Shown here: one piece after another, positions 9,863-21,300 of the stretch
Layout of the letters: the number at the start of each line of letters is the position of its first letter
Position numbering within the stretch: position 1 is the first letter of the stretch
Source: Sphaerosporella brunnea
Lineage: Eukaryota; Ascomycota; Pezizomycetes; Pezizales; Pyronemataceae
Length of the DNA: 64,000 nucleotides
Assembly: GCA_008704415.1 (NCBI GenBank)
Contig: VXIS01000004.1
Span: 186,001 to 250,000 of the forward strand
Direction of reading: 5' to 3'
Notes under the pieces: generated by a model
Told to the model about the DNA's origin: nothing
The model's database searches: none
What the model saw: the letters and a program-made list of their open reading frames with translations, nothing else
Made by a program: the position numbers and the translations under genes

Positions 9863-10274
9863 ACTACAATACACTTCGATTGTTTTTGGGCTTGCTGGAA
9901 ATTCTTATATTGGAACAGGGCGCCGAGCTTTCCATATGGACGTCCTCCGAGTTCGTCATTTCGAACCACTCAAGGAGCCCTGTTTTCAGGAAGGCGTAGT
10001 CCAGCCGGTTCGCTCGAATCACTCTGCCCGGGGGCAGCAACCTTCGGTTGCCGAAAACTAACTAACGGCTGGTGCTGTGGAATCAGCTTGGGGGCGAGCT
10101 ATTCAAGCTGATTCTCCCGCCCATCAGAGGGCGGCATTCGTGTTTTTCTGTCTTCTGAACGTTCAAACCCAGAACAGAAGAACTTCTTTGAGGCATCCTT
10201 TGCACTTTACCACACCACCACCACACATCACACACCACCACCACTACAAAAACAACCACACTAACACCAACACA

Positions 10275-10397
10275 ATGACCGCCGACATCATCCGCGGCCT
10301 CCTCATCTTCCCCGCCGCCGTCGTCGGCGCGCTGCTGGGCGCTGCGGCGCACTTCCTCGTCAAGCGCCGCAAGGCTCCCGCCCAGAGCGCGGTCTGA
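10275..10397 (+). CDS. 40-residue single-span membrane microprotein
   Basis: The ATG follows a CA-rich leader (CACCACCACTAC... ACACA), typical of well-expressed fungal transcripts. The 40-residue product has one membrane span (LLIFPAAVVGALLGAAAHFL) followed by the basic tail VKRRKAPAQSAV, so the C-terminus is probably cytosolic by the positive-inside rule. GC-rich third positions and a good leader favour a real gene. A longer frame opens upstream at 10077 but has no supporting features. I do not recognise the family. Confidence 0.5.
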   Translation: MTADIIRGLLIFPAAVVGALLGAAAHFLVKRRKAPAQSAV

Positions 10398-10443
10398 GTG
10401 AGTCAGCCTGTAGAATATTGAGTCGGTACTGGTTTTAGGCGTG

Positions 10444-10503
10444 CGGCGGGGAAGAGAAGGGAGGGGGGAGGGGAGGGGGATGGGAGGAGGAGGGGAAGGG
10501 GTG
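10444..10503 (+). repeat. purine-only G-rich tract
   Basis: About 60 bases made almost entirely of G and A with repeated GGGG/GGAGG blocks follow the microprotein gene. It could form a G-quadruplex or triplex, and may work in transcription termination. Confidence 0.5.
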
Positions 10504-11025
10504 TTTCAATTTGAATCAATTCTTGTGACGCATTTGTTTTTGAAAGCTCCATCGTGACCAGAAGTAACTCATGCTGCCAACCACGATGGTGGAACGGAGA
10601 GAGGGGAAGAAGAAATCAATATGCCTTCGACTTGATGGCTACGAGACAAGTGCATCTCCTTCTTACTTGGACAAAACTACTCCACTCTGCACCTCAGCCG
10701 ATCCAACCTGGTGAAAGCCTTCCGCTGGAGTGTTGTTGGGACGTGTGGGTTTAGACGTTGAATTTTGATGGCCAGCACTGTCACGTCAGGACGCATATTC
10801 CAACACTCAAAACTCCTGCTCCTCCAGCCTCCGCCCACGGCGCGCCGTCACGGTCGTGGTGCATTTCCCGGATTATGAGCCGGTGCCAGGTGCACCAAAG
10901 CGGCTCCTTATACCGCCGCTGCGAGCACGGCCGTCCTATCACCGCCCCCCCGCCCTTGCCCTCCGGGAAAGACTTGCTGCATATGACACATACTAAATCA
11001 CCGCTTCCTGGAAGAGATCACACTC

Positions 11026-11563
11026 ATGATCCTCAATTTGGCCCGGTTCTGGAAGCGTCAAATGTTTGTGCGGAACTTCCGCATCATGTGAGTTAAGAGT
11101 GGAGACCCTATCCTGCCATACCTCACGATCCCCATCTACAACCACAAATAGATGCGAGGGATCAAGTTTAAGACTATATCCCGGGGCCAATGTATGTCCC
11201 CCCCCCTTCCTCCATCTCCACCTTTTGGATCCGAAAGGCCGATGTAAATGGTTGAAGGGAATTCGGGCACTGTCTTCCTGCTGTCTGCGACAGTCTGCCT
11301 AGGCTACCTGGTGGGAGGTAGGCATCGCTGGTAAGTCAGCGGAAGCATTAGGCCCCGCACGATCGCTCTGGATGCTGTTACTATCGACAGGGGGGAAGTG
11401 GGTGCACAACAAGACTTTTTGGAGTGTTGATAACAACGAGCTCCGGGGATGGATGGGGGCTCTCAAGCAGGGTGATACGATTCAGCTCTTTGCAAAGACA
11501 AGCGGTCTGGAGTGGAGCCACACCATTAACTGGTGTCAGGTGGAGGTGATCTACGAGTGGTAA
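11026..11563 (+). CDS. second Trp-rich C-terminal-domain protein, short
   Basis: Four exons close in frame: 11026-11087, 11152-11191, 11303-11330 and 11391-11563, giving 100 residues, with donors GTGAGT, GTATGT and GTAAGT. The product reads MILNLARFWKRQMFVRNFRI, then CEGSSLRLYPGAN, ATWWEVGIAG and a tail ending in WCQVEVIYEW. ATWWEVGIA aligns with SWTWWEAGV, and WCQVEVIYEW with WCVVEVFYAW, of the gene at 430-1070. The F-box-like start of that paralogue is missing, so either an upstream exon was not found or this is a truncated copy. Splice junctions that all keep frame argue against a long-dead relic. Confidence 0.5.
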
Positions 11564-12744
11564 AAGTCTTACGGAGATGGGGTTTAAAAGAAAAGCTGTG
11601 GTTGTTTCCGTTTTTGGCTCTTGATACTTGGAAATTCGAGCAATATAAGCTATGAGCTGCGCAGGCCTAGGCCTGGATCACTGGGTTACTACATTTGGAC
11701 CCCCATCACTAGGTACCCTACTCACAAGCTTTGTTAGATATTCAGTTCCCTATCTTTATGCGGCCAACTCGCGCAATAAACTGAGGAAATACCGATGGGG
11801 AATAGAATACCAGGCTTCTTTTGGCTTCCTCCACAGAAATCCAGCTCGCCTCGCTAAACACAATAAGCTTAAAAGTGAGTAAAACCTCCTCGCCTTTGGG
11901 TCAGTAAGGTTATTGGGTTTTTGGGCTGGCCCCAAAATTTGCATGGGAGATGAGACCTTTAACTAAAGCGCCAAAATTTCTTTGCGTTGCCGCACATCAC
12001 ACATTCTCACGCAAGCGGCTTTACAAAGCCCTCGCTGATGCCTTTTCAAGAGCTTGTGCAGATGGGAACCGTGTCGTTCAACATCTGCGCCCCGGCGCTC
12101 GAAGTTAGATGGCAGGAGTCCCCCCCCCCCCAACTCACCACAGCACCATTACCATGCTGCGGCAATGTAGAGCCAGCATCGACTCTGTTCCTCGTTCTTT
12201 TTGTGGCAGCGAGCTTTTCATATTCTCCTTCCTGGATCGACATCCATGCCATCTTTTTCTAGCCTAGGAACCGTCAGCACCTCGGTCAGGTTGCGAGACG
12301 CGGAACGTAACACTAGGATTCGGGATATATGGTACGTTTGTATGACACGTTTGGGGGGGGCAGCTGCTGTGGCATGTTGGTGCGGGCGGATTAAATGATA
12401 CCGTTGATATCGCGATGGCACAGGCGTTCAAGAAGGGAGCGCTGAGAGGGAATACGGTTTGGCCGAGTGTGTTCGATCAGTGGAAGAAGGGCAGCACTGG
12501 GACCAGCGATATCAGGGAACCTTACCAGGGGTTGATCCGATTGCTCCGCGGCTGGAAATGGAGAACTCGGTGAGGGAGGTTATGGAGAAGGAGTTCAAGG
12601 AGAGGAATTATTGGAATGTACTGGCACTGAAAAATGAGAGAACGCTGGTAGTCTGATTAACTAGACCCAATTATCTTGGATATACCAAAGAACTATCACG
12701 ATAGTCCTGAGAGATGGCCGGGGAGATGGGGGACTTAAATAAAA
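11564..12744. other. gene-poor region
   Basis: No confident gene. A frame near 12459-12656 has coding-like composition (TLPGVDPIAPRLEMENSVRE) but no recognised family and no clear partner exons. Confidence 0.35.
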
Positions 12745-13188
12745 CGGCTTTCTACTCCCATACACCCACCCCTCCGGGACCGAAATTTCTTCCATACACC
12801 ACAACTTTTGTTCTTACTACGGTGCACCCTGCGAAATCGTGAGTGATATTTCATGATCGCCCGTGTCTGGACCTCTCCCGTGTTGCGCACGTCACATCGC
12901 ACCTGCAGAGTGCTTCACCGCCATAACGATCGCACCATCATTATCCGAGTCGTTTTAATTTACTATGCTAGAATACTGGTACAATCTACAAAAAAGTTCA
13001 GATGTGCAGCCTTGCAGTCTGAACAGCGAGCGGGGTCGCGGTCAGGTATAGATGGAAGCGCGCCGGCAAGGCCACAGTATCACTCGTGAAGTGGGCCATC
13101 ATTCACTCTCACCAAGGGTGTACCGTAGTAAGAACAAAAGTTGGAAGAAAGTTCGGCCCCCGGAGCAGTGTATGGGAGTAAAAAGCCG
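12745..13188. mobile_element. MULE-like MITE with 9-bp target duplication
   Basis: A 444-bp element is bounded by inverted termini of about 100 bp. The left end reads CGGCTTTCTACTCCCATACA and the right end, reverse-complemented, CGGCTTTTTACTCCCATACA; both continue through ACTTTTGTTCTTACTACGGT. The direct repeat TAAATAAAA (9 bp) flanks it at 12736-12744 and 13189-13197. Long inverted ends with a 9-bp duplication are the hallmark of Mutator-like elements. There is no transposase, so it is non-autonomous. Confidence 0.8.
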
Positions 13189-13230
13189 TAAATAAAAAGG
13201 AACTAGATTGATCATTTGAGGCCTCCGACT

Positions 13231-13387
13231 TCAATCACCACCGAAGAACTTCCCGTGAGTCTATTCAGCCATTTCTCTTTCTATTCGGTGGCGCGCTGAC
13301 CCCCTCTAACCACCCACGTTAGGAGGGGCTCTCTCCTCTATTTCGCCGTATAGATTCACGGGAATTTCTCCACTGGTGGTCGTGATC
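13231..13387. repeat. nested inverted repeat
   Basis: The outer arms of about 30 bp are imperfect (CACCGAAGAACTTCCCGTGA versus CACCAGTGGAGAAATTCCCG after reverse complement). An inner hairpin pairs CCCCTCTAAC with GTTAGGAGGGG. It starts 43 bp after the MULE-like element and could be another small transposon remnant. Confidence 0.45.
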
Positions 13388-13823
13388 AGCAGGGAGCTAC
13401 ACTGTGCACTCCCTTGATATGTAGGAGTGAAACGCTAGGTTGATTCCCCCGCAGACTTAAAAATATACACAGATCTGAGGTAAACTGTATTAAGGCACCA
13501 TGGCTGGAAAGCCGGCAAAATATCGAGTGTCAATCCACTGTGGCTTATGCAGGACGCTTCGTCGGTCCAAAAATCATCTCCAAAAGGTGAGGCTATATTG
13601 AGCTCTCGAGCTATATATGTACATACCGGTAACTCATCGGGATCAATCTGTCTGCCCTATGGACTCGTACTTCATGGAGATGGTCACTGGGTCGGGTATA
13701 TTACAGCTGAAATGGCATCGGTCAACCGATTTTTGCACGCGCACACACCACTCACTCGAGCTCACTTCTGTCTGGATATCATCACTCCTCCTTCTCTATT
13801 AGGTACCACCGCCTGGATATCTC

Positions 13824-14504
13824 TTAGGCCTTCTTCTTTCCCCTCATGTTCTTGCGGCGCTGGCGGATCATGTGTGTGTACTGGTTGTACAGTCCTATAT
13901 CCATCATCATCAGTCTCTTTCCTTTCCTCGTCTCCCCAAGGTAAAACTCACCGGGAGCATAAGTTGCCAAAATGACCACCAGCAGCCAATAGTACTGCAC
14001 ACTCCACGCATACGCCTCCGGGAGGGCGCGGAATACACACCACGCCTCACTCCCAGCGCCGAGGGGGTAGAGCACAAAGAACGTGTTATACCGCAACCAA
14101 TTCAGCAGGCCACCCGGTCCATTCGCGGCAGCTTCGGGAGAGGCAAGGTTTACGACATAGTACGTGTACCTGCAGACCTCGGTGATGCTCCACGCCAGCA
14201 ACATACTTGCGTACGCCACGCTGTGCTGCGGGGCGGAAAAGAGGTCGCAGACACCCCATACCAGCAGCAGCCGCGACGAGACTTGGATTATGGTGGTGAT
14301 TAGGGAGGATTTGAGGAGTCCGAGGAGAAGGTGCAGGATCTCGAGAATGGCGAGGGTCTGCACGTATTTGGTGTACGTCCCCAGAGAGCTGTGCAGGTTG
14401 CTGGCCCCCATCACGGGAACGAGGAGAACGGTCTGCGTTAATACGCCCGCCCAGAGCGCGGCTGAGAAGAAGTTGTAAGCGATTAGACTATAATACACAC
14501 TCAT
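13824..14504 (-). CDS. PHS1: very-long-chain 3-hydroxyacyl-CoA dehydratase
   Basis: Exons 14504-13952 and 13894-13824, 57-nt intron, 207 residues (yeast Phs1 has 217). The enzyme removes water from 3-hydroxyacyl-CoA in the third step of very-long-chain fatty acid elongation in the ER, feeding ceramide and sphingolipid synthesis. The protein is a bundle of hydrophobic helices typical of the PTPLA/HACD family, with the signature helix SITEVCRYTYYVVNL; Tyr and Glu in this helix and the next are the catalytic pair. The basic end RGKKKA resembles an ER-retention tail. The ATG at 14504 gives the usual N-terminus MSVYYSLIAYN; a GTG 39 bases upstream in frame is not needed. The splice joins YAPG to LYNQYTHMIRQRRK as in homologues. 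Confidence 0.93.
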   Translation of the reverse strand: MSVYYSLIAYNFFSAALWAGVLTQTVLLVPVMGASNLHSSLGTYTKYVQTLAILEILHLLLGLLKSSLITTIIQVSSRLLLVWGVCDLFSAPQHSVAYASMLLAWSITEVCRYTYYVVNLASPEAAANGPGGLLNWLRYNTFFVLYPLGAGSEAWCVFRALPEAYAWSVQYYWLLVVILATYAPGEFYLGETRKGKRLMMMDIGLYNQYTHMIRQRRKNMRGKKKA

Positions 14505-16015
14505 GTTAGTTGTGATGATGGTGAAAGAAGGAGGAAAGTGCACGGACTAGCGCTTGCTCGGGGATTGCGTCTTTCTGCGCTCCATGTTTGCGAGTGTAGA
14601 TGGATATGGTGGTGGTCACTGGTGCTGTGAGAGTGCGTTTTGAGGTTTTGGTTTTCGTTGGGGATGTTGGTGCAAAGCGTTGAGCTCCGGCGGAGAAACG
14701 ATTTTCCGCTTCCGTGACATGTGATTTTCGAGGACTAGCGTGAAGGGCGCGGCCTCCCAAAGCTTGGAAGTCGGAAGGTAAAAAAAAAGACCGCCGAGGA
14801 AACAGAAACAAAAAACTCGCCGTCCGGCAATAAGGTCTGGGCTAAATTTCAAAGCTTCTATGCTTGCCTCCCTACGTATACTAGTTAGAGAGCGCACTCA
14901 AGCAATAAATCAAGCCCTCCTCCTAGCACTTTCACACGAGTCCTTTTAGATAAAAGTGTAGAAACATACCATAGCATGCTCAAGGTATCTATCATGATTG
15001 TTCACTCTTACTATATTTTGCAGGTAATCACTGGTAGAATTCTTTGAAGACCTTGCCGTCATGGGCTCTGTATTCCACTCAGGCTGGTATCGTGTGATCA
15101 AGTTCATGGAGTTCAAGTTGAGCGTCACCATCCGCATGTCTCCTCCGCGCCGTTATGCCTCCGTGGGTTAATGTCATTCTCCAGCGACCCTTTTGCCTCC
15201 CGCAGGCCACCCACTGGCGAGTTTTTACGATATCAGTCGTCCATTGGTCGTTCATTGGTCATCAATGAGTACGGCGTTGCGCCATTAACTCAGATAGGTA
15301 GACGCTAACCTAATAGTAATGCTGCAAACTATCTGGCAGCGAGAGGAGGTGCGTACTGTGACGAGGCGAGGCCACAGTATGAGGGATTCCCATGTGGTCA
15401 CCCATAGTACTTAACCTCGCGATACACTTCTTAACTAGGGAAGCCGTGTTTTCAGTGTTCTATGACCGTAGCTGAATGTTCTCCTGTTACGGCAGATTTA
15501 CTTATTTTATCGGTCAAGATCCCAAGCTCGGCGCGGGCCTGTAAGCTGCCAGCCTCGCGTGCGGCTGGGGATGGGAGAAACGGTGCAAGATTGAGTTTGG
15601 CGTCTCTGAGTGCTGATTGATCCATCGAGGGATGATATTGATTGATTTTGATATGATAATACTCTGCGCAGATGCTCGAAAGAGGAGTGATTCGCCGCGC
15701 GTCAACAAGGAACGTGGGTTAGGGGCCGGCACAACAAATCTTTAAAGACCCGCAGCAACACCACCTTGTCGTCCTCCTTTCTCCAACAACAAACCAGCGC
15801 CACAACCTCCTGTCTCGCATAGACAGACTCCAACCTCCACAAACTGAAAACAACCCCCCACCCAAAAGAAAGCAGCAACTTCAGGCCACCCCGCCCAGAA
15901 GTTGCGCACCACCACAACAAGTCTGGCTTCGCAAAAAGCCTTAAAAACTCGCTTCAACGTGTATTCCCCGACGGCTTCCGCCACCCTCATCATCGACACG
16001 GACTACCGCCCTAGC
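14505..16015. other. intergenic region
   Basis: This holds the PHS1 promoter on the left and a leader for the TRK-like gene on the right. I see no convincing reading frame or repeat in between. Confidence 0.4.
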
Positions 16016-16812
16016 ATGGGATGGTGGGTGCGTCCCCCTTTCCCCTCTCCCGTTTCGCTTAGGAAGCTAACGACGCGGTTAAATAGGCCCACTCCTTAGA
16101 ATCCGACCCACCAGCCTGAGCCGGCGTTGGTGGCAAGCCGTAAATGCGCCGCTGGGCTGGCACTGTGTATACTTCTTCGTCCTGCTGCTCATGGCAGCAG
16201 TGGTATTCTATGGCGTTGGAAAACGAGCTGGAGGGGGTGCTGAGATGGAGTTTCTGGATGCGGTATTTTTGGGGATCACGAGTGCTACTGGTGCGGGACA
16301 TGGTAATGTCCGTTTTCCTCTCCCTCCCCCACTTCCTCTTGCTGACGGATCGGCGCCTGTGATAGATCGTCCCCTCACGCCTCGACACCCTCCAGCAGGT
16401 GCTCGCGTGCTTCCTGATACTTGCTGGATCGCAAGTGTGGGTAGCCGCGTGCGTCGTCAATATCCAGCGCGCACTGCTCGCACGGAAAATTCTGAAGCGC
16501 TGCGAAGAGGAGAAGAAAAAGAAGTTGAAACGCGAGGCAGAACTCCGGGCGCAGCTGTCGGGAAATGCTAAGGGAGGTGAGGATATGGAGAAACAGGACG
16601 AACTTCTTCAGAAACAAGTCCTTTCTTCGCCTCCCATGTGTGTTTCTCCTGCTGCGATCTAGGGGGAAGATGAGGTGGTGACGGAGAGCATGTGTCCGAC
16701 TGCTGTTCCGTCGTTGAGTGGAAGTTGTGATTTGAAGACGGCGTCGGCGGATGAGAAGGGGGATGTTCCTTTGGAGAGTTCTGGAGACGCCACACATCTG
16801 GCGCTTCAATGA
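16016..16812 (+). CDS. truncated TRK-type potassium transporter segment
   Basis: The likely exons are 16115-16307, 16366-16617 and 16663-16812, with a small first exon 16016-16023 that closes in frame but is uncertain; total about 200 residues. The sequence resembles the first half-repeat of fungal TRK K+ transporters: RRWWQAVNAPLGWH, a span (VYFFVLLLMAAVVFYG), a pore-like turn (LDAVFLGITSATGAG), then RLDTLQQVLACFLILAGSQV and a second span, followed by a Lys/Glu-rich cytosolic segment. Full TRKs have four such membrane-pore-membrane repeats and 700 or more residues, so this one stops after one. Its final exon (GEDEVVTESMCPTAVPS...) ends at a clear stop. It is either a pseudogene remnant that keeps its splice sites or an unusual free-standing half-repeat. 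Confidence 0.4.
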
Positions 16813-17909
16813 CCAGATTTCCTTTTTAAAGCGCCGGTCGCGCGGCGGCTCGTGTTGCTCACGAGTGATCGTCAGTGAAACCTCAATGAAAAGCACCCGG
16901 GCCATTGTTGTTAGGCTGCGAATCCTACGTGTCCATGTCTTCCTACCCCCGCCTATGGCCATTCAATCGGAGTCCGATGGAAGCGCAAGCTCAAGACTCT
17001 CAAACCTTGGAGGTGGCAGGAAACCCCGAGCCCATCGGCATTGCGTGGGACGAACATGTATCGCAACACGCTTTGGAAGTCTTCTGGAGAGCGTGACTAC
17101 GTCTACATGAGCGTTTTGCCGCAGGATCCCGAGGTTGGGGGGTATTTAGAAGCCAGAGTCGACTATTGCCTGAGAGACTTCATCAGGACTAGACTCAAGC
17201 AGCGTCCTCAGCGAGGCCGATGGGAAGGAAAGGCTTTGGCAAGGATAATGGACTCGTCGCGTCGCACATCATGCACCACACGGGTGCTTCATGTCATGGC
17301 ATGTCGAGTTACCTGGTGCGATCTCCTTGCTTTCTTTCCTTAGAAGGGCCGCAGGGGTAGCATAGTCTCCCCCCCTCTCTATGTCATGGCCGCAAGCGGC
17401 CGAATACAATATGATTAAAACAAACAAACAAACGGGGGGGTGCTTCATACTCTACAGAACTGCGGGTAGACAGTGATAGATACCAGAAAAAAAAAAAATA
17501 GAAAAAAAAAATCCACAACTCGCACGGTCTACTTCTCTGCGGCTCAACCGACAAAAGCGATGTGGAACTGTGAAGCGGACGGACATGATCAACCCAGCCA
17601 GCCACGCAAACCCGCGGCTCGGCGTCCCGGCTCCTCCAAAACCTACCTCATTCATGCACAAGCCCAGCGTACAATTGCTGACGGACTCGTTCCTCGATTT
17701 CGCGCATCTCCAAGAGACCGTCTGCTCTTGCAACCGCTAGGAATGGAGAAGCGGCTCTGTGACATGAACTTTCATACCTCTCCATACCTCTTCCATATAT
17801 ACCTCCCTCCTTCATGTGTGCTCAGATAATGTTCCCATCGCGAGAGCGAAGGCGATGCGGGATCCTTGGTGTTTTGGGAAGAGCCAACAGCGATCGCACC
17901 ACCGCAGTA
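16813..17909. other. region with unrecognised coding-like pieces
   Basis: Coding-like frames occur at 16905-17096 and 17041-17340 (DYVYMSVLPQDPEVGGYLEA) but I cannot join them into a gene or name a family. They could be decayed downstream parts of the TRK-like gene or another relic. Copy C of the palindrome repeat lies here. Confidence 0.3.
17377..17433 (-). repeat. dispersed palindrome repeat, copy C
   Basis: Reverse orientation relative to copy A. It shares the GTTTGTTTGTTTTA side, TATTGTATTC, the GGCCGC-TT-GCGGCC hairpin and the CATGACATAGAGAG side. Confidence 0.6.
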
Positions 17910-18072
17910 CAGTCGACTCTCTCTATAAGAATACGGTCGGGACCGCTGGGGCGTATTCTTATAAAGTGAAAATTCTTATAAAAAGAGTGGCTTGTCCCAT
18001 ACAAACCGGTTACCCGTATTCTTAAAGGGAGATTATTCTTATATACAATATTCGTATAGGGAGAGTCGACTG
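17910..18072 (-). mobile_element. pogo/Tc1-type MITE, copy 2
   Basis: A 163-bp element bounded by TA, with termini CAGTCGACTCTCTCTATAAG and the inverted CTATACGAATATTG...GAGAGTCGACTG. It is the inverted relative of the 6984-7157 element, with small internal deletions. The inner block TCGGGACCGCTGGGGCG is shared. Confidence 0.85.
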
Positions 18073-18376
18073 TAGTACTGTGTGTACGATCCGGAGGGAT
18101 AAAGTACCACCGCAGCAGCTACAGTAGAGAAGTCTAGTCTACACAGAAAGAAAAGAAAAAAACGCAAAAGAAACGGTATGCATTTATGCAGAGTCAAACA
18201 TTCGCTCTATAGTACAAATGACTCTGCAGCAGACAGACAACAATCTCAGATTTTATCTAGCACGCCCCACCAAACCATGACATTCCCGGGCGTAAAAAGA
18301 ACCTAGACAGAAGAAAACACACAAACGCCGCTAGGAGCTAAAAAACACACACCTAGTCACATCATCAGAGCGTAAG

Positions 18377-21300
18377 CTACCGCGCATAATCCTGCTGCCA
18401 GTGCCAACCAATCGGGCGCGCGAACGGCTGGGGGGGAGGCGGCGGCGGCGGAGCAATGGTAGGCTTTGGAGCAACCGAGGGTTGCAGCCGCCTAAATGGC
18501 GCAGCTACCTCAAAGGGTCCAGCTTCCGCCGCCGCGACAAGCGCCATCTTCTCCCTCTGCTTGCGCTCGATGCTGGCGATACGCTCCCAGCGCCTGTGTT
18601 CGGCGCCACCGCAAAGCTCATCGCCGGGCGGGGGGCGAGACCAAGCGAGAGGGGCGCCGCGCAGCTTGCGGGGAAGACGGGAGTTACTAAGGACCTTCCT
18701 ACCCTTCTGCGGGACCGGGTTGAGGATGGGACGCTTGCCGCCAGCCAGCGGGATGTGGTTGAACGTTGTGAAGGCCTCCTGCGTGTATTGATCGAAGCGG
18801 CCCATCACCCAGTCAATCCACGGCTCGATGAGGAGGTCGAACCACTTCTGCAGCGCGATCCAGCCCTCGGGCTGGTGATAGCCGTCGAGATATAGGCCGC
18901 CCACTACCGCTTCGAAGATGTCGGCTTCCTGCTTGAAGGCCAATCCATCTTTTTTCACGTTGAATGTGGCCTGCAGCATCGACGGGAATTCGTAGGCGCG
19001 ACTGAAGACGCTGAAAAGGATGTTGGAACGCAGAATATCGTGGAATTTCTAGCACTCTTTATTAGCATCATCATGAATCCAGGGCGTTGGATACGTACAG
19101 TCATTCCTCCCTCACTCAGCTGGTACATTTTCATCAAGCTCGTCGAGATCAACGCGTTAAGAACAGAGTCGCCCAGGAACTCAAGGCGCTCGTTTCCTTC
19201 GACAACAGTACCCTTTTTCGCGAGTTGCTGCCTGGCATAGCCCTCCGAAATCTATGATTGTCAGTATCCGGAACCCTCAACGGACTTGGGTTACCTACGA
19301 AGGCCGATCTCCATCCTTCCTTATCTTTAAAAACGGGAAGCTTAGGGGGATAATCCAGTCTCTTGGCTCTGATGGACTCCATTTCCCACTCGAGCTCTTC
19401 GATGGCTGGGAACCACCGTGCGTTAGCACCGACGGTAGCGAACTTCGGGGATCCGAGAGCGCGGAACCTCCAGTCCACATGGCCGAGATTTTCGGCCAAG
19501 CCCTCCACCAGGTCGCGAGCCAGCTTCTCCAAACAGGGCCTGCCATCTCTGATGCCCGCCAGAATGGAAATCGCCAGAGCCTGCACCTGGGGGCTGTTTT
19601 CACTGGAGGCGGCCAGGGGAATTGGGGTCTGCAGCGGATATGCGTCTGAAAATGAAAGGTTCACTGTGAAGGTTTTCTTCCCCGCAACCGCGAGCTCGAA
19701 CACCGCCGGCGCGGACACCAACTGCATGCACGGCTTCTTGAATAATCCGTTAATCATACGGATCTCGTCAAACAAGGCCTCGGATATTTGAATTTCGGGA
19801 GACAAAGATCTGCCCCTCATTCGCTTGCCCAGAACCTGGGGTGGAGCCCTGAGGAGAGGGACAGGCTCTGGATCACTACCACGAGTAAGGTTATCCAGCA
19901 ACCGATCGAGGTTAATTGGGCGTTCCGGCTTCGGCTCCGGTTCTGGCTCGACAGCTTTCTGCTTTCCTCGCGCAAGTTTAGCAGCCTTTTGCGCTTGGCG
20001 CTTAGCCAAGCGTTCGGCTTCCATGCGCTGCTTTCTCGTCAGCGCCTTCTTCGCTTTCTCCGCCTTAGCTGCCGCCTTTGCCTCCGCTTTGGCCTTCGCC
20101 CGCGCTTTCGCCTCCGCTTTCGCCTTTGCTTTGGCATTGAACTCCGCTTTGGCCTTTTCATCAAGCTCTAGAATTTGGACTTCGGGACTAGAAGCACGAG
20201 AAGCTGTCGCACTTGGGAGCTTCTCCTGAGGTTGGGATTTTGGCGTAGAGCCCTTCGCAGAAGCGGCAGCATCAGCCATAGCCTTCATCTCCTTCCGTTG
20301 ATCTTGACTGAGGGGAGCTTGAATCTCTTCCATTTCCACATCCGAGCCGAGATATTGGGGTTTATATGTGACCAGTTCGTCCTCGAGAACAGTTTCGGAT
20401 CCCTTAACATCACCCGCTTTGCGTTTCTCAGCTTCGGCCTCGAGTTTCTCAGCTTCCGCCTTGAGCTGCTTGGCAGCCTTTTTCGCGGCCTTTTTCGCGG
20501 CCTTTTTGTCAGCCTCGAGTCGGAGTTTTTCTGCTCTGAGTTCTTGAGCATGGCGCCGCTGTTCCACCCTGAGCTCCACTGTTTTCGACTTCCTCTCTTT
20601 GCGCTCCCGTTCCAACTCCAGGCGGAAGGCCTGTATCTGTTCAGGAGTCATGTCTAGCTCCTTCAGCCGCAGCTGGGCATTCAACCTTGACGCTCTATCG
20701 GACATCATCTTGTTCCTCTGTTTTCTGAACGGTTTCAAAATGGCCCCAATCTGTTTCGAAGGATTGTAGAGCAAAGCGTCAGGTGGCACCATCCCTTTCG
20801 CCCTCTGCTCATACCACATCTTGAGCGACTCCTTCTGCTCCGGTGTCAGAGAATGCTCTGGCTTTTCCCAGCCCGGCTGGGCACCAAAGTAATGCATCAA
20901 CTCGCCGTCAGGCGCGCGGATGCAGTCGATGATGTAGTCATACCAGGGCTTGCCCTCTTGTCGGACCGGAGCATCTTGCGGCCACTGTGACATGTCTGCA
21001 AGCTTCTCCAGCTTTGCGCGGATCCTATCCGTCGAAAGCTGATCATCCGCCACTTCACTCTCTTCCAGCTCTTCATCGGATTCAAAATCATCCTCTTCAG
21101 CTTCGAAGGCAGAATGCTCGACTTCAGAATCAGATCCGGCATCCGAATCGAACTGCTCCATCTCCGCAGGCTCAGAGTCTTCCCTCTCCATCTGTGGGTC
21201 CCGATAGCCAGCGCCGTTAGAAATCTCGAGGGGTACACCCTCTGGGATCAGTGGGTCGACCCTCTGCAAAGTAGTAGCGAAGGGGATGTAGCGGGGTAGC

